Part shown: piece after piece, positions 55,662 through 64,000 of the stretch | Layout of the letters: each line of letters begins with the position of its first letter | Position numbering within the stretch: the first letter of the stretch is position 1 | From: Streptococcaceae bacterium ESL0687 | Lineage (GTDB): Bacteria; Bacillota; Bacilli; Lactobacillales; Streptococcaceae | Reading direction: 5' to 3' | Length of the DNA stretch: 64,000 nucleotides | Assembly (NCBI GenBank): GCA_029392475.1 | Contig: CP113940.1 | Location: 310,001-374,000 of the forward strand | Made by a program: the position numbers and the translations under genes | The notes under the pieces: model-generated | What the model was told of the DNA's origin: nothing | Databases searched by the model: none | Seen by the model: only the letters and a program-made list of their open reading frames with translations

Positions 55662-56357
55662 ATGCTTGCGAATGATCGAAAAAAAATAATCCTATCAGAG
55701 CTAAGTTACAGGGGAAGCGTCACCATTGAATATCTATGTGGACTTACTAATGCTTCTGTTTCAACTCTAAGACGGGATTTGACTGACCTTGAAAAACAGG
55801 GAAAACTTTCACGAGTTCATGGGGGCGCTGAACCTGCTAAAAATTTATCAGGAGAGGCAAGTATCAGTGAAAAAACGTTCAAAAACGTTCAAGAAAAGAA
55901 ACTGATTGCTCAGAATGCCCTAAGTCATGTTAGTGATGGTGATGTTATTTTTTTGGATGCCGGTACAACGACTGGAATGATGATTGAAGGACTTCAAAAA
56001 TTTAGTGGCAGTCTAACAATTGTGACCAGTAGTGTTAGTCATGCTTCAAGGTTAATCAAAGACAATATAACTGTCTATATCTTAGGTGGTTTTATAAAAA
56101 ATTTAACCGAGGCAGTTATTGGTTCTGATGCTGTTCAACAGATTGAACAATTTAATTTTACCAAGGCCTTTTTAGGGGCAAATGCCATAGGGGAGGAATA
56201 TGTGAGTACTCCTGACATGGAAGAGGCAAATATTAAACAAGCAGCATCCAAACAAGCACAAGAAACCTACATACTAGCTGATAGGAGCAAGTTTAACAAG
56301 TTGAATTTGATAAACTTTGCAAAAATATCAGAGGTAATAATATTAACTAATAGCTAG
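55662..56357 (+). CDS. fruR: DeoR-family fructose operon regulator FruR
   Basis: A 231-residue regulator with an N-terminal winged HTH (LSYRGSVTIEYLCGLTNASV, LRRDLTDLEKQGKL) and a sugar-phosphate sensing C-terminal domain (DVIFLDAGTTTGMMIEGL). Fructose-1-phosphate is the usual effector. RBS AAGGAG is 5 bases before ATG 55662. It controls the operon it heads. Confidence 0.93.
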   Translation: MLANDRKKIILSELSYRGSVTIEYLCGLTNASVSTLRRDLTDLEKQGKLSRVHGGAEPAKNLSGEASISEKTFKNVQEKKLIAQNALSHVSDGDVIFLDAGTTTGMMIEGLQKFSGSLTIVTSSVSHASRLIKDNITVYILGGFIKNLTEAVIGSDAVQQIEQFNFTKAFLGANAIGEEYVSTPDMEEANIKQAASKQAQETYILADRSKFNKLNLINFAKISEVIILTNS

Positions 56358-56366
56358 GAGATTAAA

Positions 56367-57278
56367 ATGATTTATACAGTAACTTTAAATCCTTCTATCG
56401 ATTACATTGTCCGCCTACCAGAAGTTGTAGTCGGCGAGGTTAATCGTATGGACAGCGACGACAAATATGCTGGAGGAAAAGGAATTAATGTTAGTCGAGT
56501 TTTAGCAAGACTTTCAAAAAATTCAACAGCTCTAGGTTTTCTAGGAGGATTTACGGGAGAATTTATTGAAAAAACTCTTCTAGAAGAAAAAATCAGCACA
56601 GCCTTTGTTGCTGTCGACCAAGATACTCGTATCAATGTAAAAATTAAGGCAGACCAAGAAACTGAGATCAACGGACAAGGTCCTGAGATTACAAGTGAAC
56701 AGCTTGATGAGCTGATTGGTGGTCTTGCAAAATTAACTGATCAAGATACAGTTGTTTTTGCAGGTAGTGCCCCAGCATCCCTAGGCAATGAAGTTTACAA
56801 AAAGTTAATTTCAACTGCCAAACAAGCAGGAGCAGAAGTTGTTTGTGACTTTGAAGGACAAACTCTTTTAGATGCATTAGAACACAGCCCTCTTCTTGTT
56901 AAGCCAAACAACCATGAACTTGGTGCAATCTTTGGCGTTAAATTTGAATCAACTGAAGAAATTATTCCTTATGCTCAAAAGGTTCTTGAAATGGGTGCTC
57001 AAAATGTAATCATTTCAATGGCTGGAGATGGTGCCCTTCTTGTAAATAATGAAGGAAGTTATTTTGCTAAACCAATCAAGGGAGTGGTTAAAAACTCAGT
57101 TGGTGCTGGAGATTCAATGGTTGCTGGATTTACTGGTAAGTACGAAGAAAGCAAAAATGCAGTTGAAGCCTTCGCCCTCGGAGTGGCGTGTGGAACTGCA
57201 ACAGCCTTTTCAGACGACTTAGCAACAGCTGATTTTATTGAAGAAACACTGAAAAAAGTAGAAATTACAAAATTATAG
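56367..57278 (+). CDS. fruK: 1-phosphofructokinase
   Basis: PfkB-family kinase of 303 residues that turns fructose-1-phosphate into fructose-1,6-bisphosphate. Family signatures: GGKGINVSRVLARL and KNSVGAGDSMVAGF (catalytic Asp). In lactococci this gene is also called fruC. It lies 9 bp after fruR and 10 bp before fruA. Confidence 0.95.
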   Translation: MIYTVTLNPSIDYIVRLPEVVVGEVNRMDSDDKYAGGKGINVSRVLARLSKNSTALGFLGGFTGEFIEKTLLEEKISTAFVAVDQDTRINVKIKADQETEINGQGPEITSEQLDELIGGLAKLTDQDTVVFAGSAPASLGNEVYKKLISTAKQAGAEVVCDFEGQTLLDALEHSPLLVKPNNHELGAIFGVKFESTEEIIPYAQKVLEMGAQNVIISMAGDGALLVNNEGSYFAKPIKGVVKNSVGAGDSMVAGFTGKYEESKNAVEAFALGVACGTATAFSDDLATADFIEETLKKVEITKL

Positions 57279-57288
57279 GAGATAAATG

Positions 57289-59247
57289 ATGGAAATTACA
57301 GACTTACTTGTAAAAAATGCCATGATCATGGACCTTCAAGCTACTGATAAGCTTGGAGTAATTGATGAAATGGTCAACAAACTTTACGAAACTGGCCGTA
57401 TCACTGATAAGGAAGTTTTCAAGCAAGGTATCTTAAACCGTGAAGCTCAAACTTCAACAGGTCTTGGAGACGGTGTGGCAATGCCTCACGCGAAAAATGA
57501 AGCAGTAAAAGAAGCTACTATTCTTTTTGCTAAATCAAACAAGGGTGTTGACTATGAAGCACTCGACGGACAACCTACTTACGTCTTCTTCATGATCGCA
57601 GCCCCAGCTGGTGCAAATGATACTCACTTAGCAGCTCTTGCAAGCCTTTCTAAATATCTAATGCAGCCAGGATTTATCGACAAGCTTCGTCAAACTACTA
57701 CTCCTGATCAAGTAATTGACCTATTCAAAAAAGAAGGTGAAGAAGTTAAGTCTGAAGCAGCTGAAGAGTCTAAAGAAGACAAGGCTCCATCAACAGGAAA
57801 ATTTGTTGTAGCTGTTACAGCTTGTACAACTGGTATCGCCCACACTTACATGGCAGAAGAAGCCCTTAAGAAAAAAGCAGCTGAAATGGGTGTTGGAATC
57901 AAGGTTGAAACAAACGGAGCATCTGGTGTTGGTAACAAACTTACTGCTGAAGACATCAAACGTGCTGACGGTGTAATCATTGCAGCTGATAAGGCTGTTG
58001 ATATGGGACGTTTTGACGGAAAACCTTTAATCAGCCGTCCAGTTAAAGACGGAATCACTAACTCTGAAGGATTAATCGAAGAAGCAGCAAGTGGTAATCT
58101 TCCAATCTACCATGCAACTGACGGTGGTAATTCAAGCGAAGATTCAGCTGAAGAAATGAGCCTTGGTAAGAAATTCTACAAACACCTTATGAGTGGGGTT
58201 TCAACAATGCTTCCATTCGTAATCGGTGGAGGGATTGCCATTGCCATTGCCTTCTTACTTGATAATGCTATTGGTGTTCCAAAAGATCAACTAGCAAACC
58301 TTGGTACTTACAATGAAATCGCAAGTCTCTTCAAACATATTGGTGGAGCAGCCTTTGACTTCATGTTACCAGTTTTAGCTGGATACATTGCTTACTCAAT
58401 TGCTGAAAAACCAGGTATGGTTGCAGGTTTTGTAGCTGGATACATCGCTCAATCAGGTCTTGCTTGGGGACACGTGCCTTATGCTCTTAATTCATCAGTT
58501 GAAGCTGGAGTTCCTTCAGGATTCCTTGGAGCTTTAGTTGGTGGTTTCGTAGCCGGTGGAGTTATCCTTCTTCTTAAGAAAGCTCTAGTGATTCTTCCAC
58601 GTGCCCTTGATGGTATCAAAGCAATCCTTCTTTACCCAGTACTTGGTGTAATCATCACAGGATTTGCAATGCTTCTAATCAACATTCCAATGAGTGCAAT
58701 CAATACAGGACTTAATGACTTCCTAACTCACATGAGCGGAACTTCAGCAGTCCTAATGGGAGCTCTAGTTGGTGGAATGATGTCAGTAGATATGGGTGGA
58801 CCAGTTAACAAGGCAGCTTACGTCTTTGCAACAGGAACACTTGCAGCAACAGTTGCTACTGGTGGTAGCGAAGTAATGGCCGCTACAATGGCTGGTGGTA
58901 TGGTTCCACCTCTTGCAGTATTTGTAGCAACTATGCTCTTCAAAGATAAATTTACTAAAGATGAACGTCAAGCAGGTGTTACAAACATCGTAACTGGTCT
59001 TTCATTCATCACAGAAGGAGCTATTCCATTTGGAGCAGCTGACCCAGCTCGCGCAATCCCATCATTTGTTGTTGGATCTGCAATTACTGGTGCTTTAGTT
59101 GGATTCTCACACATCAAACTTATGGCTCCTCACGGAGGAATCTTCGTTCTTGCCCTTACAAGTAACCCACTTCTTTACCTACTATACATTGCAATTGGTG
59201 CAGTTATCGCAGGTGTACTATTTGGAGCACTTCGTAAGAAAAAATAA
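57289..59247 (+). CDS. fruA: PTS fructose transporter, fused IIABC
   Basis: Phosphotransferase permease of 652 residues that imports fructose as fructose-1-phosphate. IIA domain (residues 1 to about 150) with the phospho-His67 in AMPHAKN; IIB domain (about 170-270) with Cys179 in VTACTTGIAHTYMAEEAL; IIC domain (about 300-652) with about eight to ten helices and the EGAIPFGAADPARA substrate region. AGGAG is 7 bases before ATG 57289 and 4 before ATG 57286. High-expression codon bias in IIC. A terminator follows. Confidence 0.96.
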   Translation: MEITDLLVKNAMIMDLQATDKLGVIDEMVNKLYETGRITDKEVFKQGILNREAQTSTGLGDGVAMPHAKNEAVKEATILFAKSNKGVDYEALDGQPTYVFFMIAAPAGANDTHLAALASLSKYLMQPGFIDKLRQTTTPDQVIDLFKKEGEEVKSEAAEESKEDKAPSTGKFVVAVTACTTGIAHTYMAEEALKKKAAEMGVGIKVETNGASGVGNKLTAEDIKRADGVIIAADKAVDMGRFDGKPLISRPVKDGITNSEGLIEEAASGNLPIYHATDGGNSSEDSAEEMSLGKKFYKHLMSGVSTMLPFVIGGGIAIAIAFLLDNAIGVPKDQLANLGTYNEIASLFKHIGGAAFDFMLPVLAGYIAYSIAEKPGMVAGFVAGYIAQSGLAWGHVPYALNSSVEAGVPSGFLGALVGGFVAGGVILLLKKALVILPRALDGIKAILLYPVLGVIITGFAMLLINIPMSAINTGLNDFLTHMSGTSAVLMGALVGGMMSVDMGGPVNKAAYVFATGTLAATVATGGSEVMAATMAGGMVPPLAVFVATMLFKDKFTKDERQAGVTNIVTGLSFITEGAIPFGAADPARAIPSFVVGSAITGALVGFSHIKLMAPHGGIFVLALTSNPLLYLLYIAIGAVIAGVLFGALRKKK

Positions 59248-59258
59248 TTTTTAAAAGG

Positions 59259-59287
59259 AAAGAGTAAACTTGGTTTACTCTTTTTTC
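59259..59287 (+). terminator. Terminator of the fru operon
   Basis: Perfect 11-bp stem AAAGAGTAAAC/GTTTACTCTTT with a TTG loop and T run. Confidence 0.9.
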
Positions 59288-59341
59288 TTTGAGAAAAATA
59301 TTACATTTGAATTACATTTTTGGTTTTTAGGGCTTAGAACA

Positions 59342-59350
59342 TGCTATAAT
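59342..59350 (+). promoter_or_regulatory. Extended -10 promoter of gmk
   Basis: TGCTATAAT at 59342-59350; about 67 bp before the gmk start. Confidence 0.65.
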
Positions 59351-59407
59351 GAATTATCTTATTTGAACTTGATAAAGAAATTCAATAAAGAAGATTAATA
59401 TTTTTAA

Positions 59408-60025
<618 letters not shown>

Positions 60026-60046
60026 GACTAAAGGAGAAATAATAAT

Positions 60047-60367
60047 ATGATGTTAAAACCATCTATCGACAAGCTACTAGACAAGGTCGATTCAAAATAT
60101 TCACTAGTAATTCTTGAAAGCAAACGTGCTCATGAATTAAATGAGGGAGCTCAGGCTACAATTGAATTCAAGTCAGTTAAGCCAACTCTTGAAGCTTTGG
60201 AAGAAATTGAAGCTGGAACTGTAACAATTCATCCAGATCCAGAAGGTAAAAGAGAAGCACGTAGGCTTGCAGCAGAAGCTGAGGTAGCACGCCTGCAAGA
60301 AGAAGAAAGACAGATTAAAGAGCGCATCGCACAAGAGCATGAAGTTGAAGCTAATAAAGGTAAATAA
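60047..60367 (+). CDS. rpoZ: RNA polymerase omega subunit
   Basis: A 106-residue polymerase assembly subunit. [20 protein letters not shown] and the [10 protein letters not shown] motif (residues 25-34) match the omega family; the C terminus is a charged, probably helical extension (about residues 65-106). AAGGAG lies 10 bases before ATG 60047. Confidence 0.94.
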   Translation: MMLKPSIDKLLDKVDSKYSLVILESKRAHELNEGAQATIEFKSVKPTLEALEEIEAGTVTIHPDPEGKREARRLAAEAEVARLQEEERQIKERIAQEHEVEANKGK

Positions 60368-60386
60368 GTTCTAGATATGCGGAATG

Positions 60387-60420
60387 GAGATTGGGAGATT
60401 CCCAGTCTCTAATTTTATTT
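60387..60420 (+). terminator. Hairpin between rpoZ and priA (terminator or attenuator)
   Basis: GAGATTGGGA/TCCCAGTCTC forms a 10-bp stem with a GAT loop, followed by an interrupted T tract (TAATTTTATTTT). Partial read-through into priA is likely because I see no separate promoter. Confidence 0.65.
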
Positions 60421-60434
60421 TAGAAAGGATTTCA

Positions 60435-62819
60435 ATGAAGATAGCTAAAGTAATTGTCGACATCCCCCTTATGCAAACAGACCATCCCTTTTCTTACCTG
60501 GTACCTACCAACTTAGAGGGACTTCTTGAAGTGGGAATGAGGGTCCATGTTCCATTTGGAAAGGCTGATCGACTTGTACAGGCCATTGTTATGGAGATAG
60601 TTGATGATTCAAGTTCAGAGGATGAACTCAAGGAAATTAAGGAACTCTTAGACTTTGAGCCAGTTCTTAACAAAGAGCAGTTAGCCCTAGCTGATGATAT
60701 GAGAAAGAGGGTCTTTTCCTATAAAATTACCTGCCTTAAGGCCATGCTGCCAAATCTTCTTAATTCCAACTATGATAAATATGTTATTCCCCTGGAAGAA
60801 ATTTCAGACAGCCAGAATGAAACCTTGATTTTTAAGCTGGGACAGAGGGTAAAATTTTCAAGTCTGTCAGAAGATGAGCAGGCTCAGATTTTAAGGTTTA
60901 AAAAAGAAGGCCTGATTAAGTTTGAATATGTAGCCAAAAGTCGTGAAAATATCAGCTATGAAAGCTTTGTTTATCCTGAGAACATGGATCAATTGGAAGC
61001 TTATGAACTTCCTTCACGGGCCAAGAAAAAGCAAGAACTTAAGAATTATCTTCTTGAGCATCCATTTAAAATCCCTCTCAAGGAATTAAATAAACAGTTT
61101 TCAAGAGCAATTATTAATTTTTTTATTGAGCAAAAATTTCTCAAATTAGAAAAAATTGAACTTAGAAGGACTAGAAAATTATTTGATAAAATTAAAAGGG
61201 ACCAACCCTTAATTTTAAATAGTGACCAAAAGAAGGCCTATGATCTTATCACAACAAGTAAAAACTCCAATCCTTTCTTACTGGAAGGGGTAACAGGAAG
61301 TGGTAAGACTGAACTTTACTTGCAGGTAATTTCTAAGGTTTTAGAAGAAGGGAAAACGGCCATCATGCTGGTACCTGAAATTTCTCTTACCCCGCAAATT
61401 ACCAATCGTTTTATTGCACGATTTGGCGATCAAGTGGCTATTATGCACAGTCGCCTGTCTGACGGAGAAAAGTATGATGAATGGCGCAGGGTTGAAGAAG
61501 GTAAGGCCCGGGTCGTTGTAGGTGCTCGCAGTGCAATTTTTGCTCCCCTTAAGGATATTGGGGTTATAATAATAGATGAGGAACATGAATCAAGCTACAA
61601 GCAGGATTCAAGTCCTAGGTACCACGCAAGGGATATAGCCCTCTTTAGAAGCGCTTGGCACGGAGCAAAACTTATTTTGGGAAGTGCAACCCCAAGCCTT
61701 GAATCAAGGGCTAGAGCTTCCAAGGGAGTTTATGAATTTATTGAACTTCCAAGACGGGCTAATCCTAAGGCTAAAATTCCTAAGGTTGAGATAGTTGATT
61801 TCAGAGAGAATATGAATCAGGAATCAGCCAACTTTACCCCTCCTCTTCTGGCTAAAATCAGGGAGAAGCTTGAACGCAAGGAGCAGGTAGTTTTAATGCT
61901 TAATCGTAGGGGCTATTCAAGCTTTATTATGTGCCGTGATTGCGGATATGTCGAAGAATGTAAAAATTGTGACATAAGTTTAACTTTACATATGGATACA
62001 AAAACCTTAGACTGTCATTATTGTGGGTTCAAAGAAGCCATACCTCGTTTTTGTCCAAGTTGTAGGAGTAAAAACTTTAGGTATTATGGTTCTGGAACTC
62101 AAAAAATCGAAGAAGAGCTTAAAGAATTAATCCCCCATGCTAAAATCCTTAGAATGGACGTTGATACAACCAAGAAGAAGGGAGCCCATGAAAGGATTTT
62201 AGACCAATTTGAAAATCAAGAAGCCGATATCCTTCTTGGTACCCAGATGATAGCAAAGGGATTAGATTTTCCAAATGTTACCCTAGTTGGGGTCATCAAT
62301 GCAGATACAGCCCTAAATTTACCTGATTTTAGAAGCAGTGAAAAAACCTTCCAACTTTTGACCCAGGTGGCAGGTCGTGCTGGGAGAGCTGACAAAGAAG
62401 GCGAGGTTATCATCCAAACCTTTAACCCAGATCACTATGTAATACAGCTTGCCAAAGAGCATGACTATGAAGGCTTTTATAAAAAGGAAATGGAGTATAG
62501 AAGGAGTCTAGGATACCCACCTTATTTCTATACAACTCAAATAATTCTTAGCCATAAGAAGGAAGATGAGGCTATTAAAAAGAGTTATGAGATTATGAGT
62601 CATTTATCTAAAAATTTATCCCAAGGAGCAATAATTTTAGGTCCGACTCCCAAGCCGATTGCCCGGACACATAACTTGTATCACTACCAAATTTTAATTA
62701 AATATCGTTTTGAGGATCACCTTACTCAAGCCCTAAATCAAGTTCTTGAAATGACTCAAGACAGAAGTAATAAGGATTTAAGGATTATTATAGATAGTGA
62801 ACCACAGAATTTTATATAG
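60435..62819 (+). CDS. priA: Primosomal helicase PriA
   Basis: Superfamily 2 helicase of about 794 residues that restarts stalled replication forks. Walker [19 protein letters not shown] box [13 protein letters not shown], and the eight-Cys zinc module ([13 protein letters not shown] to CHYCGF and CPSC) are complete. ATG 60435 follows AAAGGA; the ATG at 60384 lies in the hairpin region and is rejected. Confidence 0.96.
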   Translation: MKIAKVIVDIPLMQTDHPFSYLVPTNLEGLLEVGMRVHVPFGKADRLVQAIVMEIVDDSSSEDELKEIKELLDFEPVLNKEQLALADDMRKRVFSYKITCLKAMLPNLLNSNYDKYVIPLEEISDSQNETLIFKLGQRVKFSSLSEDEQAQILRFKKEGLIKFEYVAKSRENISYESFVYPENMDQLEAYELPSRAKKKQELKNYLLEHPFKIPLKELNKQFSRAIINFFIEQKFLKLEKIELRRTRKLFDKIKRDQPLILNSDQKKAYDLITTSKNSNPFLLEGVTGSGKTELYLQVISKVLEEGKTAIMLVPEISLTPQITNRFIARFGDQVAIMHSRLSDGEKYDEWRRVEEGKARVVVGARSAIFAPLKDIGVIIIDEEHESSYKQDSSPRYHARDIALFRSAWHGAKLILGSATPSLESRARASKGVYEFIELPRRANPKAKIPKVEIVDFRENMNQESANFTPPLLAKIREKLERKEQVVLMLNRRGYSSFIMCRDCGYVEECKNCDISLTLHMDTKTLDCHYCGFKEAIPRFCPSCRSKNFRYYGSGTQKIEEELKELIPHAKILRMDVDTTKKKGAHERILDQFENQEADILLGTQMIAKGLDFPNVTLVGVINADTALNLPDFRSSEKTFQLLTQVAGRAGRADKEGEVIIQTFNPDHYVIQLAKEHDYEGFYKKEMEYRRSLGYPPYFYTTQIILSHKKEDEAIKKSYEIMSHLSKNLSQGAIILGPTPKPIARTHNLYHYQILIKYRFEDHLTQALNQVLEMTQDRSNKDLRIIIDSEPQNFI

Positions 62820-62830
62820 GAGAGATGAAA

Positions 62831-63769
62831 TTGACAAAAATAATATTTATGGGAACCCCTGGATTTTCAGTTCCAGTTCTTGAAGGTTTAATTGCTGATG
62901 AACGCTATGAATTGTTAGCAGTTGTAACCCAGCCTGACCGTGCCGTTGGTCGTAAAAAAGAAATCAAGATGACTCCAGTTAAAGAAGCTGCTTTAAAGCA
63001 TGGACTTAAGGTTCTTCAACCTGAAAAAATATCAGGTAGTCCTGAGATGGATGAACTTTTAGCCATGGATGCAGATCTTATTGTGACAGCTGCCTTTGGT
63101 CAGTTTTTACCTGATAAACTTTTAAAGGGTATAGGAAAAGCTGTAAATGTTCACGCAAGCCTTCTACCTAAGTACCGAGGAGGTGCACCGGTCCACTATT
63201 CAATTATCAATGGAGACGCAAAAACTGGTGTAACCATTATGGAGATGGTTAAGAAAATGGATGCTGGAGATATTATTAGCCAGGTTGAGGTAGCAATCAC
63301 AGATGCTGATAATGTTGGGACCATGTTTGACAAACTTAGCCTTGCTGGTCGTGATCTTTTACTTGATACCCTTCCTGGTTACCTGGACGGAAGTATCCTA
63401 CCGCAGGCTCAAGATGAGGAGCTTGTGAGCTATAGTCCAAATATTAGTCCTGAGGAAGAAAAAATTGACTGGAACAAGTCAGCTCGTGCCATCTTCAATC
63501 AAGTCCGTGGTATGTATCCATGGCCTGTGGCTCACACCTTCTTAAATGGTAATCGTTTCAAGATTTATGAAGCAAAACCTATCGAAGGGTCAGGAAAGCC
63601 TGGTGAGGTTTTAAGTCGCACCAAGAACTCTCTTGTTGTTGGAACAGGTGAGGGAGCCCTTGAATTAATTACAGTTCAACCGGCTGGAAAACCTAAGATG
63701 AAGGTTAATGATTTCTTAAACGGGGTAGGACGAGAGATCAAAGAAGGAGATTACTTTGGCCAAGAATAA
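62831..63769 (+). CDS. fmt: Methionyl-tRNA formyltransferase
   Basis: A 312-residue enzyme that formylates Met-tRNA for initiation. Start region [19 protein letters not shown]; catalytic site [20 protein letters not shown] with the conserved Asn and His; the C-terminal OB domain ends with the usual [11 protein letters not shown] segment. TTG 62831 has GGAG (62819-62822) 8 bases upstream and gives MTKIIF, the usual family start; ATG 62825 is only 2 bases from it. It follows priA by 11 bp. Confidence 0.94.
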   Translation: MTKIIFMGTPGFSVPVLEGLIADERYELLAVVTQPDRAVGRKKEIKMTPVKEAALKHGLKVLQPEKISGSPEMDELLAMDADLIVTAAFGQFLPDKLLKGIGKAVNVHASLLPKYRGGAPVHYSIINGDAKTGVTIMEMVKKMDAGDIISQVEVAITDADNVGTMFDKLSLAGRDLLLDTLPGYLDGSILPQAQDEELVSYSPNISPEEEKIDWNKSARAIFNQVRGMYPWPVAHTFLNGNRFKIYEAKPIEGSGKPGEVLSRTKNSLVVGTGEGALELITVQPAGKPKMKVNDFLNGVGREIKEGDYFGQE

Positions 63770-64000
63770 TAATCCAAGGGAATTAGCCCTACATGTCTTA
63801 AACCAAGTTTTTAATGAGGAGGCCTATGCTAATATTGCCTTAAATGAGGCCCTTAAAAACTCTCAGCTTTCAGCTCTTGATAAGGCTCTTGCAACCAATT
63901 TAGTTTACGGGACTATTAGCCACAAGTTAACCCTTGAATGGTATCTCAAACCTTTTGTTAAAAAGGCTAAAAAATGGGTCAAAAATCTGCTCATCCTTTC
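63756..64000 (+). CDS. rsmB: 16S rRNA (cytosine-967-C5)-methyltransferase RsmB, partial (3' end outside window)
   Basis: The first 81 codons of RsmB/Sun, which methylates C967 of 16S rRNA. The N-terminal NusB-like RNA-binding domain is visible: [20 protein letters not shown], then [20 protein letters not shown]. The start is TTG 63756, overlapping the end of fmt by 14 bases, with AAGGAG (63744-63749) 6 bases before it. The catalytic methyltransferase domain lies beyond the window. Confidence 0.88.
   Translation, partial: MAKNNNPRELALHVLNQVFNEEAYANIALNEALKNSQLSALDKALATNLVYGTISHKLTLEWYLKPFVKKAKKWVKNLLIL

Overview
This is a 64 kb stretch of low-GC Gram-positive chromosome, almost entirely core genome. 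The best fit is Streptococcaceae, most likely Lactococcus or a close relative such as Floricoccus. Evidence for this: an amtB-glnK pair under a perfect GlnR box; PepX divergent from a large aquaglyceroporin of the Lactococcus Gla type; the peptidases PepS, PepP and PepX; CcrZ-TrmB; the ftsA-ftsZ-ylmE-sepF-yggT-ylmH-divIVA-T-box-ileS order; and catabolite cre sites. The species cannot be fixed from the sequence alone. I see no rRNA or tRNA genes, insertion sequences, prophage, CRISPR array or defence island.

Layout. 1-4.5 kb: end of groEL, then pepS with an aldose epimerase, then amtB-glnK. 4.6-8.3 kb: murD-murG-divIB (peptidoglycan precursors and divisome). 8.3-13.9 kb: pnp with a structured leader, cysS-mrnC, rlmB-rae1 (RNA metabolism and ribosome maturation). 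14-22.9 kb: the division cluster ftsA to divIVA, then ileS behind an isoleucine T-box. 23-29.1 kb: adenosine deaminase, a CsbB/GtrB-type glycosyltransferase, pepX and the divergent glycerol channel, and a CPBP protease. 29.2-31.9 kb: cppA plus a serine hydrolase, facing hit and a small coiled-coil gene. 32-39.4 kb: ecsAB, ccrZ, trmB, nrdR, dnaB-dnaI, der. 39.4-45.7 kb: a long hairpin region, an EamA transporter, and the rimP-nusA-rnpM-ylxQ-infB-rbfA operon. 45.7-55.6 kb: polysaccharide deacetylase, yidD, uvrA with a small repeat-protein gene and pepP, efp-asp23-nusB, rapZ-yvcK-whiA. 55.6-64 kb: fruR-fruK-fruA, gmk-rpoZ, priA-fmt-rsmB (rsmB is cut by the window end).

How it works together. Most genes serve translation, RNA decay, cell-wall synthesis and division. 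Nitrogen control (GlnR at amtB), carbon control (CcpA cre at fru and between pepX and gla) and tRNA control (T-box at ileS) can be read from the DNA. No clear new multi-gene system is present. The least explained items are an 84-residue TTN-repeat protein overlapping the end of uvrA, a 66-nt near-perfect hairpin after der, palindromes placed on the -10 boxes of cppA, ftsA and hit/ecsA, and two minus-strand genes that look leaderless. Several genes begin with TTG, including infB and fmt, both needed for translation initiation.
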